NCBI RefSeq assembly: GCF_900537075.1
Contig: NZ_UNRA01000003.1
Span: forward strand, 99,081-163,080
Length of the DNA stretch: 64,000 nt
Direction of reading: 5' to 3'
DNA from: Tropicibacter sp. Alg240-R139
GTDB taxonomy: Bacteria > Pseudomonadota > Alphaproteobacteria > Rhodobacterales > Rhodobacteraceae
Shown here: piece after piece, positions 1-8,958 of the stretch
Position numbering within the stretch: the first letter of the stretch is position 1
How the letters are laid out: every line of letters starts with the position of its first letter
The notes under the pieces: model-generated
Database searches by the model: none
The model's input: the letters and a program-made list of their open reading frames with translations, nothing else
What the model was told of the DNA's origin: nothing
Position numbers and translations under genes: made by a program

Positions 1-22
1 CTTTGCAGCCCGAGTGACGATC

Positions 23-256
23 ATGACCATTGAGATCACCGAACTTAGTACTGACCTGATCCCGCAAGCAGCCAAGTTATGGCACGCAAGTTGGCACACG
101 ACCGCATGGTTGGCTTGCACTGTCGGCAATGTTCGCGCCGCCAGATTCTATGGAAAGAACGGTTGGGTGAACGCGAGAACGGAAACCCTGCGTTTTGAAA
201 CGCATGTCGGGAGCTACCCGGTGAAAATCTGGCGATTCGAAAAGCCCATGGCTTGA
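23..256 (+). pseudogene. GNAT acetyltransferase remnant with internal deletion
   Basis: The first 20 or so residues (MTIEITELSTDLIPQAAKLW) look like the N-terminus of a GNAT N-acetyltransferase, and residues from about 27 on (TAWLACTVGNVRAARFYGKNGW) look like the C-terminal acetyl-CoA-binding part, with the usual N-x-RA-x-x-FY motif. The middle of the fold, roughly 80-90 residues including the pyrophosphate-binding loop, is missing, so the 77-residue product should be inactive. An in-frame GTG at 14 would extend it slightly. It could be a genuine small protein, but the junction of two distant GNAT parts argues for an internal deletion. Confidence 0.65.
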
Positions 257-269
257 ACCGCCAGAGGCC

Positions 270-641
270 TTAGCCGAAGACGTAGAAGCACAGCTTGTTG
301 CCGTCGGGGTCGCGCACGTATGCGCCATAGAACCGATCCGGCACGCGCTGGCCCGGCTCACCCTCATCCGTTGCGCCTAGGCTAATGGCGCGATCATACA
401 GCGCCTTGGCCGCATCCTTGTCATCGGCCGGAAAGGAGATCATGACGCCATTACCGCTGCTGCAGGCTTCGCCATCATACGGCGTGCAAACCGCAAGCAT
501 CGGTTGGCTCGGGTCCGCGCCGATAAAGGCGATGCGGCCTGCGTCGATTACGACCTTGGCGCCCTTGTCAGCAAATAGCCCTGTGTAAAAGCTCTTGGCG
601 CGGTCCATGTCCGAGACGCCGACGGTGACATAACCGATCAT
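270..641 (-). CDS. VOC family (glyoxalase/bleomycin-resistance-like) protein
   Basis: A 123-residue single-domain protein opening with MIGYVTVGVSDMDRAKSFYT, the standard first beta-alpha unit of the vicinal oxygen chelate fold. It ends with the family signature AYVRDPDGNKLCFYVFG. The usual metal-ligand glutamate near the end of such proteins (DPDGN-x-x-E) is replaced by cysteine (NKLCFY), so glyoxalase or dioxygenase chemistry cannot be inferred. It stands alone, facing the GNAT remnant. The substrate is unknown. Confidence 0.85.
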   Translation of the reverse strand: MIGYVTVGVSDMDRAKSFYTGLFADKGAKVVIDAGRIAFIGADPSQPMLAVCTPYDGEACSSGNGVMISFPADDKDAAKALYDRAISLGATDEGEPGQRVPDRFYGAYVRDPDGNKLCFYVFG

Positions 642-867
642 CTGATTGTCCTGTTCTGTTTCAACTCACAACTGCGCCGAACGCTCGGGCAAGCTTTAAG
701 GATTATCAAATCACGAAAACGGCATCGGTATGCCGCCTAAATCAATGACCATGCGTCGTGAAGCGGTATGCTTTCTCTCGAAAACCAAAGACTGCGCACC
801 CTCTGGCCCTTTGTGCCCAAGCAGACTAAATAGAGGTCAAGCGCGCAACGAATGGAGCCCCGCGTTG

Positions 868-1674
868 ATGAAAGAACATCGTGGCCGACTGACCAAGGAC
901 GGCATTCGCATTTATGAACAAGATGACTTTGCCGGCATGCACGCAGCAGGGGCGCTTGCGGCGCAGATTCTGGATGACATCGCACAGCATGTTTTCCCAG
1001 GCCAATCTACAGGCGTGCTCGACGGCTTGATCACGCAGATGGTCGAAGACGCAGGCGCGACCTCGGCCACCATCGGCTACAAGGGCTATCAGCACGCCAG
1101 CTGTATCAGCGTGAACCACGTTGTGTGTCATGGTATTCCGGGCGAAAAGAAGCTCAAGGATGGCGACATCCTGAACGTCGACGTGACCGTCATTGTCGAC
1201 GGTTGGTTCGGTGACACCTCGCGCATGTATGTTGCAGGCAAGCTACCCCGCAAAGCCGAGCGTCTAATCCAGGTGACCTATGATGCGCTGTTCAAGGGCA
1301 TCGAGATGGTCAAACCGGGCAACATGTTTGGTGACATCGGCCACGCCATTCAGGCCTATGTCGAAGCACACCGCATGAGCGTTGTCCGCGATTTTTGTGG
1401 CCATGGCCTGGGTCAGGTGTTCCATGCACCACCAAACGTCCTGCACTATGGCCGCCCCGGAACCGGCGCGGTTCTGGAAGAGGGCATGTTCTTCACCATC
1501 GAGCCGATGGTGAACCTAGGCCGCCCCGAGACCAAGACATTGGCCGACGACTGGACCGCCGTGACCCGCGACAAATCGCTGTCGGCGCAATTCGAACATT
1601 CCGTGGGTGTAACGGCGGACGGGTTTGACATCTTCACCCTGTCTCCGGGCGGAAAATTCCACCCGACCTACTGA
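868..1674 (+). CDS. map: Type I methionine aminopeptidase
   Basis: Removes the initiator methionine from nascent proteins in the cytoplasm, with a dinuclear metal centre. I chose the ATG at 868 (MKEHRGRLTKDGIRIYEQ), which gives 268 residues, the normal length of bacterial type I enzymes. The in-frame ATG at 730 would add 46 residues without family character. The pita-bread fold signatures are visible: YQHASCISVNHVVCHGIP, then LNVDVTVIVDGWFGDTSR with the two metal aspartates, then the CGHGLG histidine, EPMVN and the final glutamate in QFEHSVGV. It is monocistronic, tail-to-tail with the small minus-strand ORF that follows. Confidence 0.95.
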   Translation: MKEHRGRLTKDGIRIYEQDDFAGMHAAGALAAQILDDIAQHVFPGQSTGVLDGLITQMVEDAGATSATIGYKGYQHASCISVNHVVCHGIPGEKKLKDGDILNVDVTVIVDGWFGDTSRMYVAGKLPRKAERLIQVTYDALFKGIEMVKPGNMFGDIGHAIQAYVEAHRMSVVRDFCGHGLGQVFHAPPNVLHYGRPGTGAVLEEGMFFTIEPMVNLGRPETKTLADDWTAVTRDKSLSAQFEHSVGVTADGFDIFTLSPGGKFHPTY

Positions 1675-1859
1675 TCGTCTTCCTTGGCCTGCTGGTGCCG
1701 CCAAAGCGCCAGCAGCATGGTCGTATCGCCCACAGGCGTCACCGCATCATGGATTAACACGGACGACCGGCGCGGCTTGCGCTCTGGTCCCGTCGCCTCT
1801 TTCGCGTGCTCAAACGGCCCCCAAAGGCCCGATGTCATCGTGCTGTCCATGTGGAACAC
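1668..1859 (-). CDS. Small conserved-looking hypothetical protein
   Basis: A 63-residue ORF starting MFHMDSTMTSGLWGPFEHAK and containing SVLIHDAVTPVGDTTMLLALW. It begins 15 nt after the stop of the HAD phosphatase gene, on the same strand, and its end overlaps the map stop codon by 7 nt. The spacing and plausible composition suggest a real cotranscribed gene, but I recognise no family. The central segment resembles a short substrate- or cofactor-binding beta hairpin only in the vaguest way. It could be spurious. Confidence 0.45.
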   Translation of the reverse strand: MFHMDSTMTSGLWGPFEHAKEATGPERKPRRSSVLIHDAVTPVGDTTMLLALWRHQQAKEDDQ

Positions 1860-1874
1860 GGTAACACGATTGCA

Positions 1875-2510
1875 TCACAGCTCCAAAAGCGAAGGTAATT
1901 CGGCCATATCGTGGAACACATGCGCGCCATTGGCGGCCAATAAGGCGTCGTCGTCATGCTCGGCGTAGCCAAAGCAGCGCATGCCCGCCCGCTGGGCCGC
2001 CAACGTACCGCTCGCGCTGTCTTCGATCACGGCGGGTGACATCGCCCCAAAATGCTCTACCGCCGCCAAGAACAGATCCGGTTCCGGCTTGCCGACACCC
2101 AACTCATGAGCCGAGAACATTGCCGGTTCGAACCGATCCCACAGTCCATTCTGGCCAAGCGTGATCTTCATCTTTTCTCGGCTGCCGTTTGAGGCGACGC
2201 AGTACGGTATGTCGCGCGCATCCAGACAGGCGAGCACCTCGGGGATGCCACGAACAAGCGGAACACCCGCTTTCAACCCGGCATAGGTCTCGGCATAAAT
2301 CTCGTCAATCCAGCCTTCGGGCAGGTCCGCTCCCATTTCGCGCGCCTTGACCATGACCCCTGTCATAGTCCCGCCGACGAAGTGCCCCATGCACTCTTTC
2401 AGGGTGAGTGTCAGGCCGTAGCGTGCCAAATTGTCGACAAGCACCTGGTTCGAGACAACCTCACTGTCGACCAGCACCCCGTCGCAATCGAAAATCACCA
2501 AATCAAACAC
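1875..2510 (-). CDS. HAD superfamily (subclass IA) phosphatase, phosphoglycolate/beta-phosphoglucomutase-like
   Basis: A 211-residue HAD hydrolase. Motif I is FDCDGVLVDSE at residues 8-18, carrying the nucleophile and acid/base aspartates. A helical cap domain follows. Motif II is the serine/threonine region around CVASNGSREKMK, motif III the lysine in GVGKPEPDLF, and motif IV the VIEDSASGTLAAQRAGM segment. This arrangement fits phosphoglycolate phosphatase or hexose-phosphate phosphatases. The substrate cannot be told from sequence alone. It lies upstream of the small ORF and downstream of rsmD on the same strand, separated from rsmD by about 90 nt. Confidence 0.9.
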   Translation of the reverse strand: MFDLVIFDCDGVLVDSEVVSNQVLVDNLARYGLTLTLKECMGHFVGGTMTGVMVKAREMGADLPEGWIDEIYAETYAGLKAGVPLVRGIPEVLACLDARDIPYCVASNGSREKMKITLGQNGLWDRFEPAMFSAHELGVGKPEPDLFLAAVEHFGAMSPAVIEDSASGTLAAQRAGMRCFGYAEHDDDALLAANGAHVFHDMAELPSLLEL

Positions 2511-2601
2511 GTCGCTGCTCCAAGTTGCTTTTACGGACAGGATTATCGTTCAAGGTCAAGGGGATCAAATGCAGGCTCGGCGATGCCCCGCCCGCTTCGT
2601 T

Positions 2602-3162
2602 TCAGTCTGAAACAGAGCGCCACAGCAACGTCACATGCGTGTCGCCGTATTTACGCCGGTCGTGCAGTTCAAACCCGCCGGGGGCGTCCATAGGACGGCT
2701 TTCTTCCCAAACAATCATCGCGTCATCCGCGACCCATCCACCGGCCACGGCCAGGTCCAGCGCCTTTTGCCCCAGATCTTTGCCATAGGGCGGATCAAGG
2801 AACACCAGATCATAGGGCGCGTCAGGGTTCGGTCCCAACCGGATCGCATCCCGCCGGATCAGCGCCGTGCTGTCCTGGCTGCGGGTCAGGTCGATGTTCT
2901 TGCGGATCAGCCCCTGCGCCACGCGCCCGTCATCGACAAAGCTGACGTGGGCAGCCCCGCGCGACAGCGCCTCGAGCCCAAGCGCGCCGGTGCCCGCAAA
3001 CATATCTAGCACGCGGGCGTCAGGAATGGCGCCGGTGTGCATCAGGACGTTGAACAGGCTTTCGCGGACCCGGTCGGTGGTGGGGCGCAGATGTGCACCC
3101 GCATCCCCCTTGCCGACCGAGGCCAAGGCGCGGCCCCGGAACTCTCCGGCGATGATCCTCAC
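2602..3162 (-). CDS. rsmD: 16S rRNA (guanine(966)-N(2))-methyltransferase RsmD
   Basis: Methylates G966 of 16S rRNA using S-adenosylmethionine. The 186-residue length is normal. It opens with the family signature MRIIAGEFRGR. RPTTDRVRESLFNVL follows, then the SAM-binding loop DMFAGTGALGLEA (residues 53-65) and the catalytic LDPPYG (122-127) typical of N2-guanine methyltransferases. The start codon is GTG at 3162, overlapping the TGA of the upstream flavoprotein gene (GTGA overlap), which implies translational coupling. Confidence 0.95.
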   Translation of the reverse strand: MRIIAGEFRGRALASVGKGDAGAHLRPTTDRVRESLFNVLMHTGAIPDARVLDMFAGTGALGLEALSRGAAHVSFVDDGRVAQGLIRKNIDLTRSQDSTALIRRDAIRLGPNPDAPYDLVFLDPPYGKDLGQKALDLAVAGGWVADDAMIVWEESRPMDAPGGFELHDRRKYGDTHVTLLWRSVSD

Positions 3163-4370
3163 GCTTTGAGGAGCGGTTTCAAGTCCGCATCAGGATCAGC
3201 CACAACCGCCGGATCGGCGGTCTTGCCGCCATCAATCAAACGCTTGCCGACCATATAGGCGCGCGGATCGTTCATCGCGTCTACGGCCAGCAACTGATCG
3301 CCTTTGTAGTACCAGAACGAGGTGGTCAGCCCCTCGCCCTTGCGAGTCACGACACGATCATAGCCAGTGTTCAGACCCGCGATCTGCAGCTTGACGTCGT
3401 ACTGATCCGACCAGAACCAGGGCGTCGCGACATAATCCTTGTCGCCGCCCATCATGTTCTGCGCGACGATTTCTGCCTGATCGATCGCGTTGGGGACGCT
3501 TTCCAGACGGATACGCTCGCCCTTGTAGGGGAACGAAGCGCAGTCACCGGCCGCCCAGATTGCAGGATCTGACGTACGGCCGTGTGCGTCCGTCTTGATG
3601 CCATTGTCCAGCTCGACCCCGGCCATTTCGGCCAGTTGCGTTGCAGGTGAAATACCCACGCCAACCACAGCAAAGTCGATCTCAAGCTTAGAGCCGTCCG
3701 TCAGAACAGCGCCCGTCACCTTGCCGTCAGTACCGACCAGACGATCAAGGCCCACGCCCTCGCGGATGTCCGCGCCATGGCTGCCATGCAGGTTGCGAAA
3801 ATAGTCGCTGGTTTGGGGCGCTGCGACGCGTTGCAAAATGCGGACGGCCATTTCGACCAGAGTAACCTGAACACCGCGCTTGGCGCAGACCGCGGCCGCC
3901 TCGAGCCCGATGTAACCACCACCAATGATCAAGGCGCGGGCGCCATCCTTGAACTCGGGTGCCATGGCATCGGCGTCGGCCAGATCGCGTACCAGGAATA
4001 CATTATCCAGATCGCCGCCGATCTTGGCAGGCAGGCGGCGCGGGTCGGATCCGGTGGTCAGCGCCAGTTGATCATAGGCAATCACTTCATCCCCAACCGT
4101 CACGGTCTTGGCCGGGGCATCAATCGCGGTCACTCGGCTCCCCAGCTTCACGGTGATGTTCTGCTCTTCGTAAAAGGACGCAGGCCGCAGGAACAAACGC
4201 TCCAGTTCCATGTCACCCAATAGATAAGCCTTGGACAGCGGCGGTCGCTGATACGGCAGGACCGTCTCGGCCCCGATCAGAGTTATCTCGCCTTCGAACC
4301 CATCTTTGCGCAGCTTCGCTACTAAAGACGATCCCGCCTGTCCGGCCCCGATCACGACGATATGGCTCAT
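3159..4370 (-). CDS. FAD/NAD(P)-dependent ferredoxin reductase-like flavoprotein
   Basis: A 403-residue pyridine nucleotide-disulfide oxidoreductase-fold protein. The FAD-binding GAGQAG is at residues 8-13, the NAD(P)-binding GGGYIG at 150-155 and the second FAD motif AAGDCAS at 273-279. A reductase C-terminal domain follows (WFWSDQYDVKLQIAG). This layout matches reductases of putidaredoxin/rhodocoxin type, which pass electrons from NADH to a [2Fe-2S] ferredoxin for P450s or oxygenases. No ferredoxin or P450 is adjacent, so the partner is unknown. It is translationally coupled to rsmD. Confidence 0.9.
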   Translation of the reverse strand: MSHIVVIGAGQAGSSLVAKLRKDGFEGEITLIGAETVLPYQRPPLSKAYLLGDMELERLFLRPASFYEEQNITVKLGSRVTAIDAPAKTVTVGDEVIAYDQLALTTGSDPRRLPAKIGGDLDNVFLVRDLADADAMAPEFKDGARALIIGGGYIGLEAAAVCAKRGVQVTLVEMAVRILQRVAAPQTSDYFRNLHGSHGADIREGVGLDRLVGTDGKVTGAVLTDGSKLEIDFAVVGVGISPATQLAEMAGVELDNGIKTDAHGRTSDPAIWAAGDCASFPYKGERIRLESVPNAIDQAEIVAQNMMGGDKDYVATPWFWSDQYDVKLQIAGLNTGYDRVVTRKGEGLTTSFWYYKGDQLLAVDAMNDPRAYMVGKRLIDGGKTADPAVVADPDADLKPLLKA

Positions 4371-4468
4371 TTTCTTCCTGCCTCACTAAAAAATGATGGT
4401 CATCTTTCGATCGACAGCTATATGCCCAAGGGCACAAAACCGCAAATCCAACAACGAGGTATCAAAGT

Positions 4469-4954
4469 ATGATTGCAGTTGGCGAACAAATTCCCGACGC
4501 CACAGTGACGTTTATGGGCTCTGAAGGGCCGCAGCAGGTCAACATCGCGGACAAGGCCAAAGGGCGCAAGGTTGTGATTTTCGCGGTACCTGGAGCCTAC
4601 ACTCCGACTTGCCATTCTGCCCACGTTCCCAGCTTTATCCGCACCAAGGATCAGTTCGCCGCCAAGGGCGTGGACGAGATCATTTGCGTATCCGTCAACG
4701 ACCCGTTTGTCATGTCGAGCTGGGGTGAGGCAACTGGCGCATCCGCGGCCGGATTGACCATGCTCGCCGATGCAGAATGCACGTTCACAGACGCCATCGG
4801 CGCGCGCTTTGACGCCCCGCCTGCGGGCTTGATTGCACGTTCAATTCGCTACGCAATGCTGGTCGAAGACGGCAAGGTTACGGCCGTGAATGTCGAAGCA
4901 AACCCCGGCATGTGCGAGCTGTCAGCGGGCGAAGGTTTGCTTGAAGCCATCTAA
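4469..4954 (+). CDS. Peroxiredoxin, Prx5/type II family
   Basis: Thiol peroxidase of 161 residues. The peroxidatic cysteine is Cys48 in PGAYTPTCHSAHVPSF, the exact Prx5-type active-site motif. Downstream VSVNDPFVMSSWGE and the C-terminal segment ending in a glycine-rich EANPGMCELS are also typical. Such enzymes reduce H2O2 and organic peroxides with glutathione/glutaredoxin or thioredoxin. It is divergent from the ferredoxin-reductase-like gene, with a 98-nt intergenic region that could hold both promoters. A clear terminator follows. Confidence 0.95.
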   Translation: MIAVGEQIPDATVTFMGSEGPQQVNIADKAKGRKVVIFAVPGAYTPTCHSAHVPSFIRTKDQFAAKGVDEIICVSVNDPFVMSSWGEATGASAAGLTMLADAECTFTDAIGARFDAPPAGLIARSIRYAMLVEDGKVTAVNVEANPGMCELSAGEGLLEAI

Positions 4955-4962
4955 GGATCGAC

Positions 4963-4989
4963 CCCCGAAGCCGCTGGTTTCGGGGCGTT
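4963..4989 (+). terminator. Rho-independent terminator after the peroxiredoxin gene
   Basis: CCCCGAA (4963-4969) pairs with TTCGGGG (4979-4985), with a 9-nt loop, and a short T run follows. It lies 8 nt after the peroxiredoxin stop codon. Confidence 0.8.
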
Positions 4990-5099
4990 TTCCAATCCAG
5001 ATCACTATTATTACTAATGACGTGCAATAATCCGCCTATGCGCCTGAATTTTGCCAGAACGCGGCCACACGCCCCAAATTCACGAGACTTTGATTCGCC

Positions 5100-5393
5100 T
5101 CACGTCAGCGAATCCATCTTGCGCGCCAGCTTGGCATCCAGCGCCGACAACCCGTCTACATCATGCGTGCTCAGCACAACCTCGACAGTGCGATAGACGT
5201 TGCTCCACTCTGGGTGGTGGTTCCATTTCTCGGCCCAAATCGCGACACGGGTCATCCAACCAAAGGCTTCGACGAAATTATCGAAGATGAACGTCTTGGT
5301 GATTGCGTCGCGCCCATCAACCATGGTCCAGCCGTTGTCGAACAGCGGGCTTAGCAGCGGGCCGCGTGTGGCGTCTGACAGTTTCTCGGTCAT
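5100..5393 (-). CDS. phhB: Pterin-4a-carbinolamine dehydratase
   Basis: A 97-residue protein with the complete family signature: KWNHHPEW (residues 56-63), the following Tyr-x-x-Val, and [12 protein letters not shown] near the C-terminus. It dehydrates 4a-hydroxytetrahydropterin, recycling the cofactor of aromatic amino acid hydroxylases. No phenylalanine hydroxylase gene is nearby. Its start overlaps the stop of the upstream acyltransferase-fold gene by 4 nt, so the two are likely translationally coupled. Confidence 0.95.
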   Translation of the reverse strand: MTEKLSDATRGPLLSPLFDNGWTMVDGRDAITKTFIFDNFVEAFGWMTRVAIWAEKWNHHPEWSNVYRTVEVVLSTHDVDGLSALDAKLARKMDSLT

Positions 5394-6580
5394 TGCTGTT
5401 CCTCCACATCCACCTTCCTGAAGGGGCCGTAATCCGTCAACAGCTCAATCTCTTGATCAATTGCCTCGCGTTCGGCCTCTAGATACCGGGCAATCGCATC
5501 GGCAAAACCAGAGTCCCCAACCCAATGCAGGCTGTGGGTCTGCGTCGGCATGTACCCTCGCGCCAACTTGTGCTCGCCTTGCGCACCTGCTTCGACCCGT
5601 TGCAGCCCTTCGGCGATGGCGATATCGATGGCGCGATAATAGCACAGTTCGAAATGCAGACAGGGGTGATTTTCGATACACCCCCAATAGCGGCCAAAAA
5701 GCGTCTCGCGCCCAATGAAGTTCAGCGCGCCAGCCACATAGGCCCCGTCCCGTTCCGCCAGCACCAATGCCATGTCATCGGCCATTGTCGCATGCGCGAT
5801 CTCAAAGAACTGCCGCGACAGATAAGGCGATCCCCATTTGCGCGCGCCAGTGTCCTGATAAAACAACCAGAACGCGTCCCAATGTTCTGGGCGCAACTGA
5901 TCGCCCGTAAACGTATGAATCTGACCGCCAAAGTCATTGGCCTGCCGTCGTTCTTTGCGCAGCGTCTTGCGTTTTCGCGAGGATAATGCTGCCAGAAACC
6001 CGTCGAAATCCGCATATCCATCGTTCAACCAATGAAACTGCTGCGTGGTGCGGTGCATCAGCCCAATTTCGCGGCCAATCTCCGCCTCGGCCTCGGTGCA
6101 AAAAGTGACATGCACGGTCGAGACATTGTTGTCGGCGGCCAGCTGCACCATCCCCTGCACCAGCGCTGATTGCCCGATTCCCTCGTATCCCGAGCGCACC
6201 AGGAATCGCCGACCCGTGGCCGGGGTAAAGGGCACCGCGACCTGCAGCTTAGGGTAATACCGCCCCCCTGCATTCTCGTACGCATGGGCCCAGTTGTGAT
6301 CGAAGATATATTCGCCCTGACTGTGCGACTTGGCATATAACGGCGCAGCAGCAATCATCATGCCATCAAGGTACGCCGTCAGATATTGCGGCTGCCATCC
6401 GGTTCCAGGTCCAACCGAGTCGCTCTCTTCCAGCGCGCTCAGGAACCGATGCGTTGTGAACGGATCAAGCGGGCGACCACCATCTGCGGCCTCGGGACAG
6501 GCGCAGGCATCCCAGTCTTGCGCCGACACCTGCGACAGCGATCCCAGAACCTGAATTTCGATCTGCGCCTGATCCATCAT
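5390..6580 (-). CDS. GNAT/FemAB-like N-acyltransferase (COG3146 type)
   Basis: A 396-residue protein containing [46 protein letters not shown] and [18 protein letters not shown], blocks typical of the COG3146/peptidogalycan-biosynthesis family of large GNAT-fold proteins. The acceptor substrate is not established for the family. There are two adjacent in-frame ATGs, at 6580 and 6577. The GGAGGG ribosome-binding sequence sits immediately before them, so the second ATG has the better spacing. It heads a two-gene unit with phhB. Confidence 0.85.
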   Translation of the reverse strand: MMDQAQIEIQVLGSLSQVSAQDWDACACPEAADGGRPLDPFTTHRFLSALEESDSVGPGTGWQPQYLTAYLDGMMIAAAPLYAKSHSQGEYIFDHNWAHAYENAGGRYYPKLQVAVPFTPATGRRFLVRSGYEGIGQSALVQGMVQLAADNNVSTVHVTFCTEAEAEIGREIGLMHRTTQQFHWLNDGYADFDGFLAALSSRKRKTLRKERRQANDFGGQIHTFTGDQLRPEHWDAFWLFYQDTGARKWGSPYLSRQFFEIAHATMADDMALVLAERDGAYVAGALNFIGRETLFGRYWGCIENHPCLHFELCYYRAIDIAIAEGLQRVEAGAQGEHKLARGYMPTQTHSLHWVGDSGFADAIARYLEAEREAIDQEIELLTDYGPFRKVDVEEQQ

Positions 6581-6623
6581 CCCTCCGGCTTTTCACCACT
6601 ATCTGTGGCCTGCACCGCTGGGA

Positions 6624-7394
6624 TCAACCCGGCGCTTGGGCAAGATACCCCTCAAACGTCACGTTCTGGGCAACACGCCGCGCAACGTGGTCCTGATCGG
6701 CAGATTTCGAGGTCCAGCATAAAATATCCGCGCCAGCCGCCCTAAGTTCGGCGACGCGCGGACGCATCAGGTCCTCAACCTCGTGACTAATAAAGCTCGA
6801 CCTAGTTCTGTCATAGTCGGGAATATCGCGCAGATGGTCACAGATCTTTCGCGGCAACGGCCACTCAGTTGGATCATAGGCGCTGGTCACGATACCGCGT
6901 GGCACGTCAGGCAACAGATCAGCCAGCAGGGCCACGCTGTTGGGATTGAACGACATGAGCGCAACCGGCCCCTGATACCCGGCAAGCGCCGTTGCCGTGG
7001 CCTGTTCCAGCAGACCAATGTTGGTGCCCATAGCACCGTCCTGATCCTTGAGTTCGATCAGCAGCGGAGCACGCCCGCCGACCTGTCCCAGCACTTCTGA
7101 CAAAGACGGAATACGCTCATCTTCGCCCCCTAACAGGGACAAAGCCTGCGCTTGCTCGGACGAGACAAGGCGTATGGCGCCCGGCGTGCCGGTCAAACGT
7201 CCCATGTCATAATCATGAAACACTATCGCCTGAGCGTCTGACGTCATTTGCAGATCAATCTCGATGCCATAGCCCGCATCCATCGCCGCGCGGATGGCCG
7301 CGCGGCTGTTTTCGGGTCGACCGTCTGTCGCATCATGCAGACCACGGTGCGCGATCGGCGCGTCCAGAAAGGCCTTAGGTAGTCGCGGGATCAT
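6624..7394 (-). CDS. ugpQ: Glycerophosphodiester phosphodiesterase (cytoplasmic, UgpQ-like)
   Basis: Hydrolyses deacylated phospholipid diesters to glycerol-3-phosphate and an alcohol. The 256 residues show AHRGLHD with catalytic His16, the metal ligands Glu45 and Asp47 in GYGIEIDLQM, and FHDYDMGRLTG with the second catalytic His60. No signal peptide is seen, which fits the cytoplasmic UgpQ subtype. It is coupled by a 4-nt overlap to the upstream RidA gene. Symbol given by family; no ugp transporter is adjacent. Confidence 0.88.
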   Translation of the reverse strand: MIPRLPKAFLDAPIAHRGLHDATDGRPENSRAAIRAAMDAGYGIEIDLQMTSDAQAIVFHDYDMGRLTGTPGAIRLVSSEQAQALSLLGGEDERIPSLSEVLGQVGGRAPLLIELKDQDGAMGTNIGLLEQATATALAGYQGPVALMSFNPNSVALLADLLPDVPRGIVTSAYDPTEWPLPRKICDHLRDIPDYDRTRSSFISHEVEDLMRPRVAELRAAGADILCWTSKSADQDHVARRVAQNVTFEGYLAQAPG

Positions 7395-7849
7395 TTGATC
7401 TGAAAGAACCCTTCGATCTCAACCGCGACACCTAAAGGTAGTGCCGCAGCACTTACAGCAGAACGCGAATGACGGCCGGCATCTCCAAGAGCTTCGACCA
7501 TAAAATCGGACGCGCCGTTGATAACCTGCGGCTGAGCGGTGAAGTCAGAAGTCGAATTCACAAAACCGGTCAACTTTACGACACGCACCAAGCGGTCCAG
7601 ATCGCCACCACAGGCAGCTTTTACCTGAGCCAGCAAATTGATGGCACAGCGACGTGCTGCTGCAGCGCCGACCTCAACATCCATGTTGTCGCCCAGCTTG
7701 CCCAGAATCAGGCCGTTTTCATCGTTCGAGATTTGACCCGAAACGTAAACCATGTCGCCCACCTGAACGAAGGGCACATAGTTGGCTGCCGGAGCCGGAG
7801 CATCCGGCAAGGTAACACCCAGGCTTTCAAGTTTTGCTTCGATGCTCAT
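7391..7849 (-). CDS. RidA family protein (reactive intermediate deaminase-like)
   Basis: A 152-residue YjgF/YER057c/UK114-family protein starting MSIEAKLESLGVTLPDAPAP at 7849. The longer reading back to 8032 adds a non-homologous cysteine-rich segment. Family features include YVPFVQVGDMVYVSGQIS, then AAARRCAINLLAQVKAACGGDLDRLVRVV, in which the conserved arginine contacts the substrate carboxylate in true RidA. The length and the longer N-terminus suggest an Rid subfamily other than archetypal RidA. It stands first in a two-gene operon with the glycerophosphodiesterase. Confidence 0.9.
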   Translation of the reverse strand: MSIEAKLESLGVTLPDAPAPAANYVPFVQVGDMVYVSGQISNDENGLILGKLGDNMDVEVGAAAARRCAINLLAQVKAACGGDLDRLVRVVKLTGFVNSTSDFTAQPQVINGASDFMVEALGDAGRHSRSAVSAAALPLGVAVEIEGFFQIK

Positions 7850-8166
7850 GGCGCGTGTCCTTTCGAATTTCACAATCGAAGGGACGCTAGCCGGGATCAC
7901 GGACCACGAAAAGCCCGAAACGCAGCACATATTTGTCACTTCGTCGAAAATTGTGATCGCACTCACCCCAATCACAAATGCCCATGTTCCGCCAAAAACA
8001 CACCAGACCGCTTTACGCGGTTCACTTTGCAAGCTAAACGCGGGTTTGTTCCAATTGCGTCACACATCGACCCCGATAGTGCGATGCTGCTGTCAGGGAC
8101 ATTGGTTGCGATTATATCCAAGGCTTGGCAATCTAGCCGGAACTTGTTGAACGGATTACGAACAGA

Positions 8167-8958
8167 ATGACCAATTTCGCCGGAACCGCTCTGCGCTTGT
8201 GCATCATGGCTCTGGCCCTGTTCGTTGCAGCCTGCGCTCAGACGACAACCGTCGAGCAAGCCAATGGCGCGTTCCACGATCCATACGAGAACAACAACCG
8301 CTCTGTCCATTCGTTCAACCGTGGGGTCGATAGATATCTGTTCCGTCCGGCATCCAAGGGTTACGTCAAGATCATTCCCGATCCGATGGTGACCAGTTTC
8401 AATTCTTTTGCCGAGAATATTTCTTTGCCGGGCCAAGCCGTCGACTACTTGTTGCAGGGCAAGCCCAAGGAAAGCGGCATTGCGCTCTATCGATTCCTGA
8501 TCAATTCCACTGTGGGCTTTGCCGGGCTTGCCGATCCTGCGACTGATTTCAAGGTTCCGCAGGTCGACACCGACTTTGGTGAAACGTTGCATGTCTGGGG
8601 CGTAGGCGAAGGGCCCTACCTGGAACTGCCGCTGTACGGTCCATCAACCACGCGAGACGCTGTTGGGGTCGTGGTCAACCTGTTCACCAATCCGCTAGAC
8701 TTTGCCCCCACCCGCCCAATCGACAACCTAGGGCTTTATACGGAACTCGTGCGTCGCATGGGCGACCGGGGCCGGTTCTCGGACACGGTCGATTCGATTT
8801 TGTATGAAAGTGCAGACAGTTACGCCCAGGCGCGCCTGATTTACCTGCAAAATCGTCGCTTCGAACTGGCAGGCGATGATGAGGACGCCTATCTTGGTCT
8901 ATACGCCGATCCGTATTCAGATGCGTCAGACCCCTACGAGGATCCCTATGCCGAGTGA
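8167..8958 (+). CDS. mlaA: MlaA/VacJ family outer-membrane lipoprotein
   Basis: Outer-membrane component of the Mla retrograde phospholipid transport system. It has an N-terminal lipoprotein signal with lipobox VAAC (lipidated Cys23). The family core follows: HDPYENNNRSVHSFNRGVDRYL (split by family insertions), FINSTVGFAGLADPAT, DTDFGETLHVWGVGEGPYLELPLYGPST, and so on. Residue count 263 is normal. Its last 11 nt overlap mlaC. The inner-membrane mlaFED genes are not in this window. Confidence 0.93.
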   Translation: MTNFAGTALRLCIMALALFVAACAQTTTVEQANGAFHDPYENNNRSVHSFNRGVDRYLFRPASKGYVKIIPDPMVTSFNSFAENISLPGQAVDYLLQGKPKESGIALYRFLINSTVGFAGLADPATDFKVPQVDTDFGETLHVWGVGEGPYLELPLYGPSTTRDAVGVVVNLFTNPLDFAPTRPIDNLGLYTELVRRMGDRGRFSDTVDSILYESADSYAQARLIYLQNRRFELAGDDEDAYLGLYADPYSDASDPYEDPYAE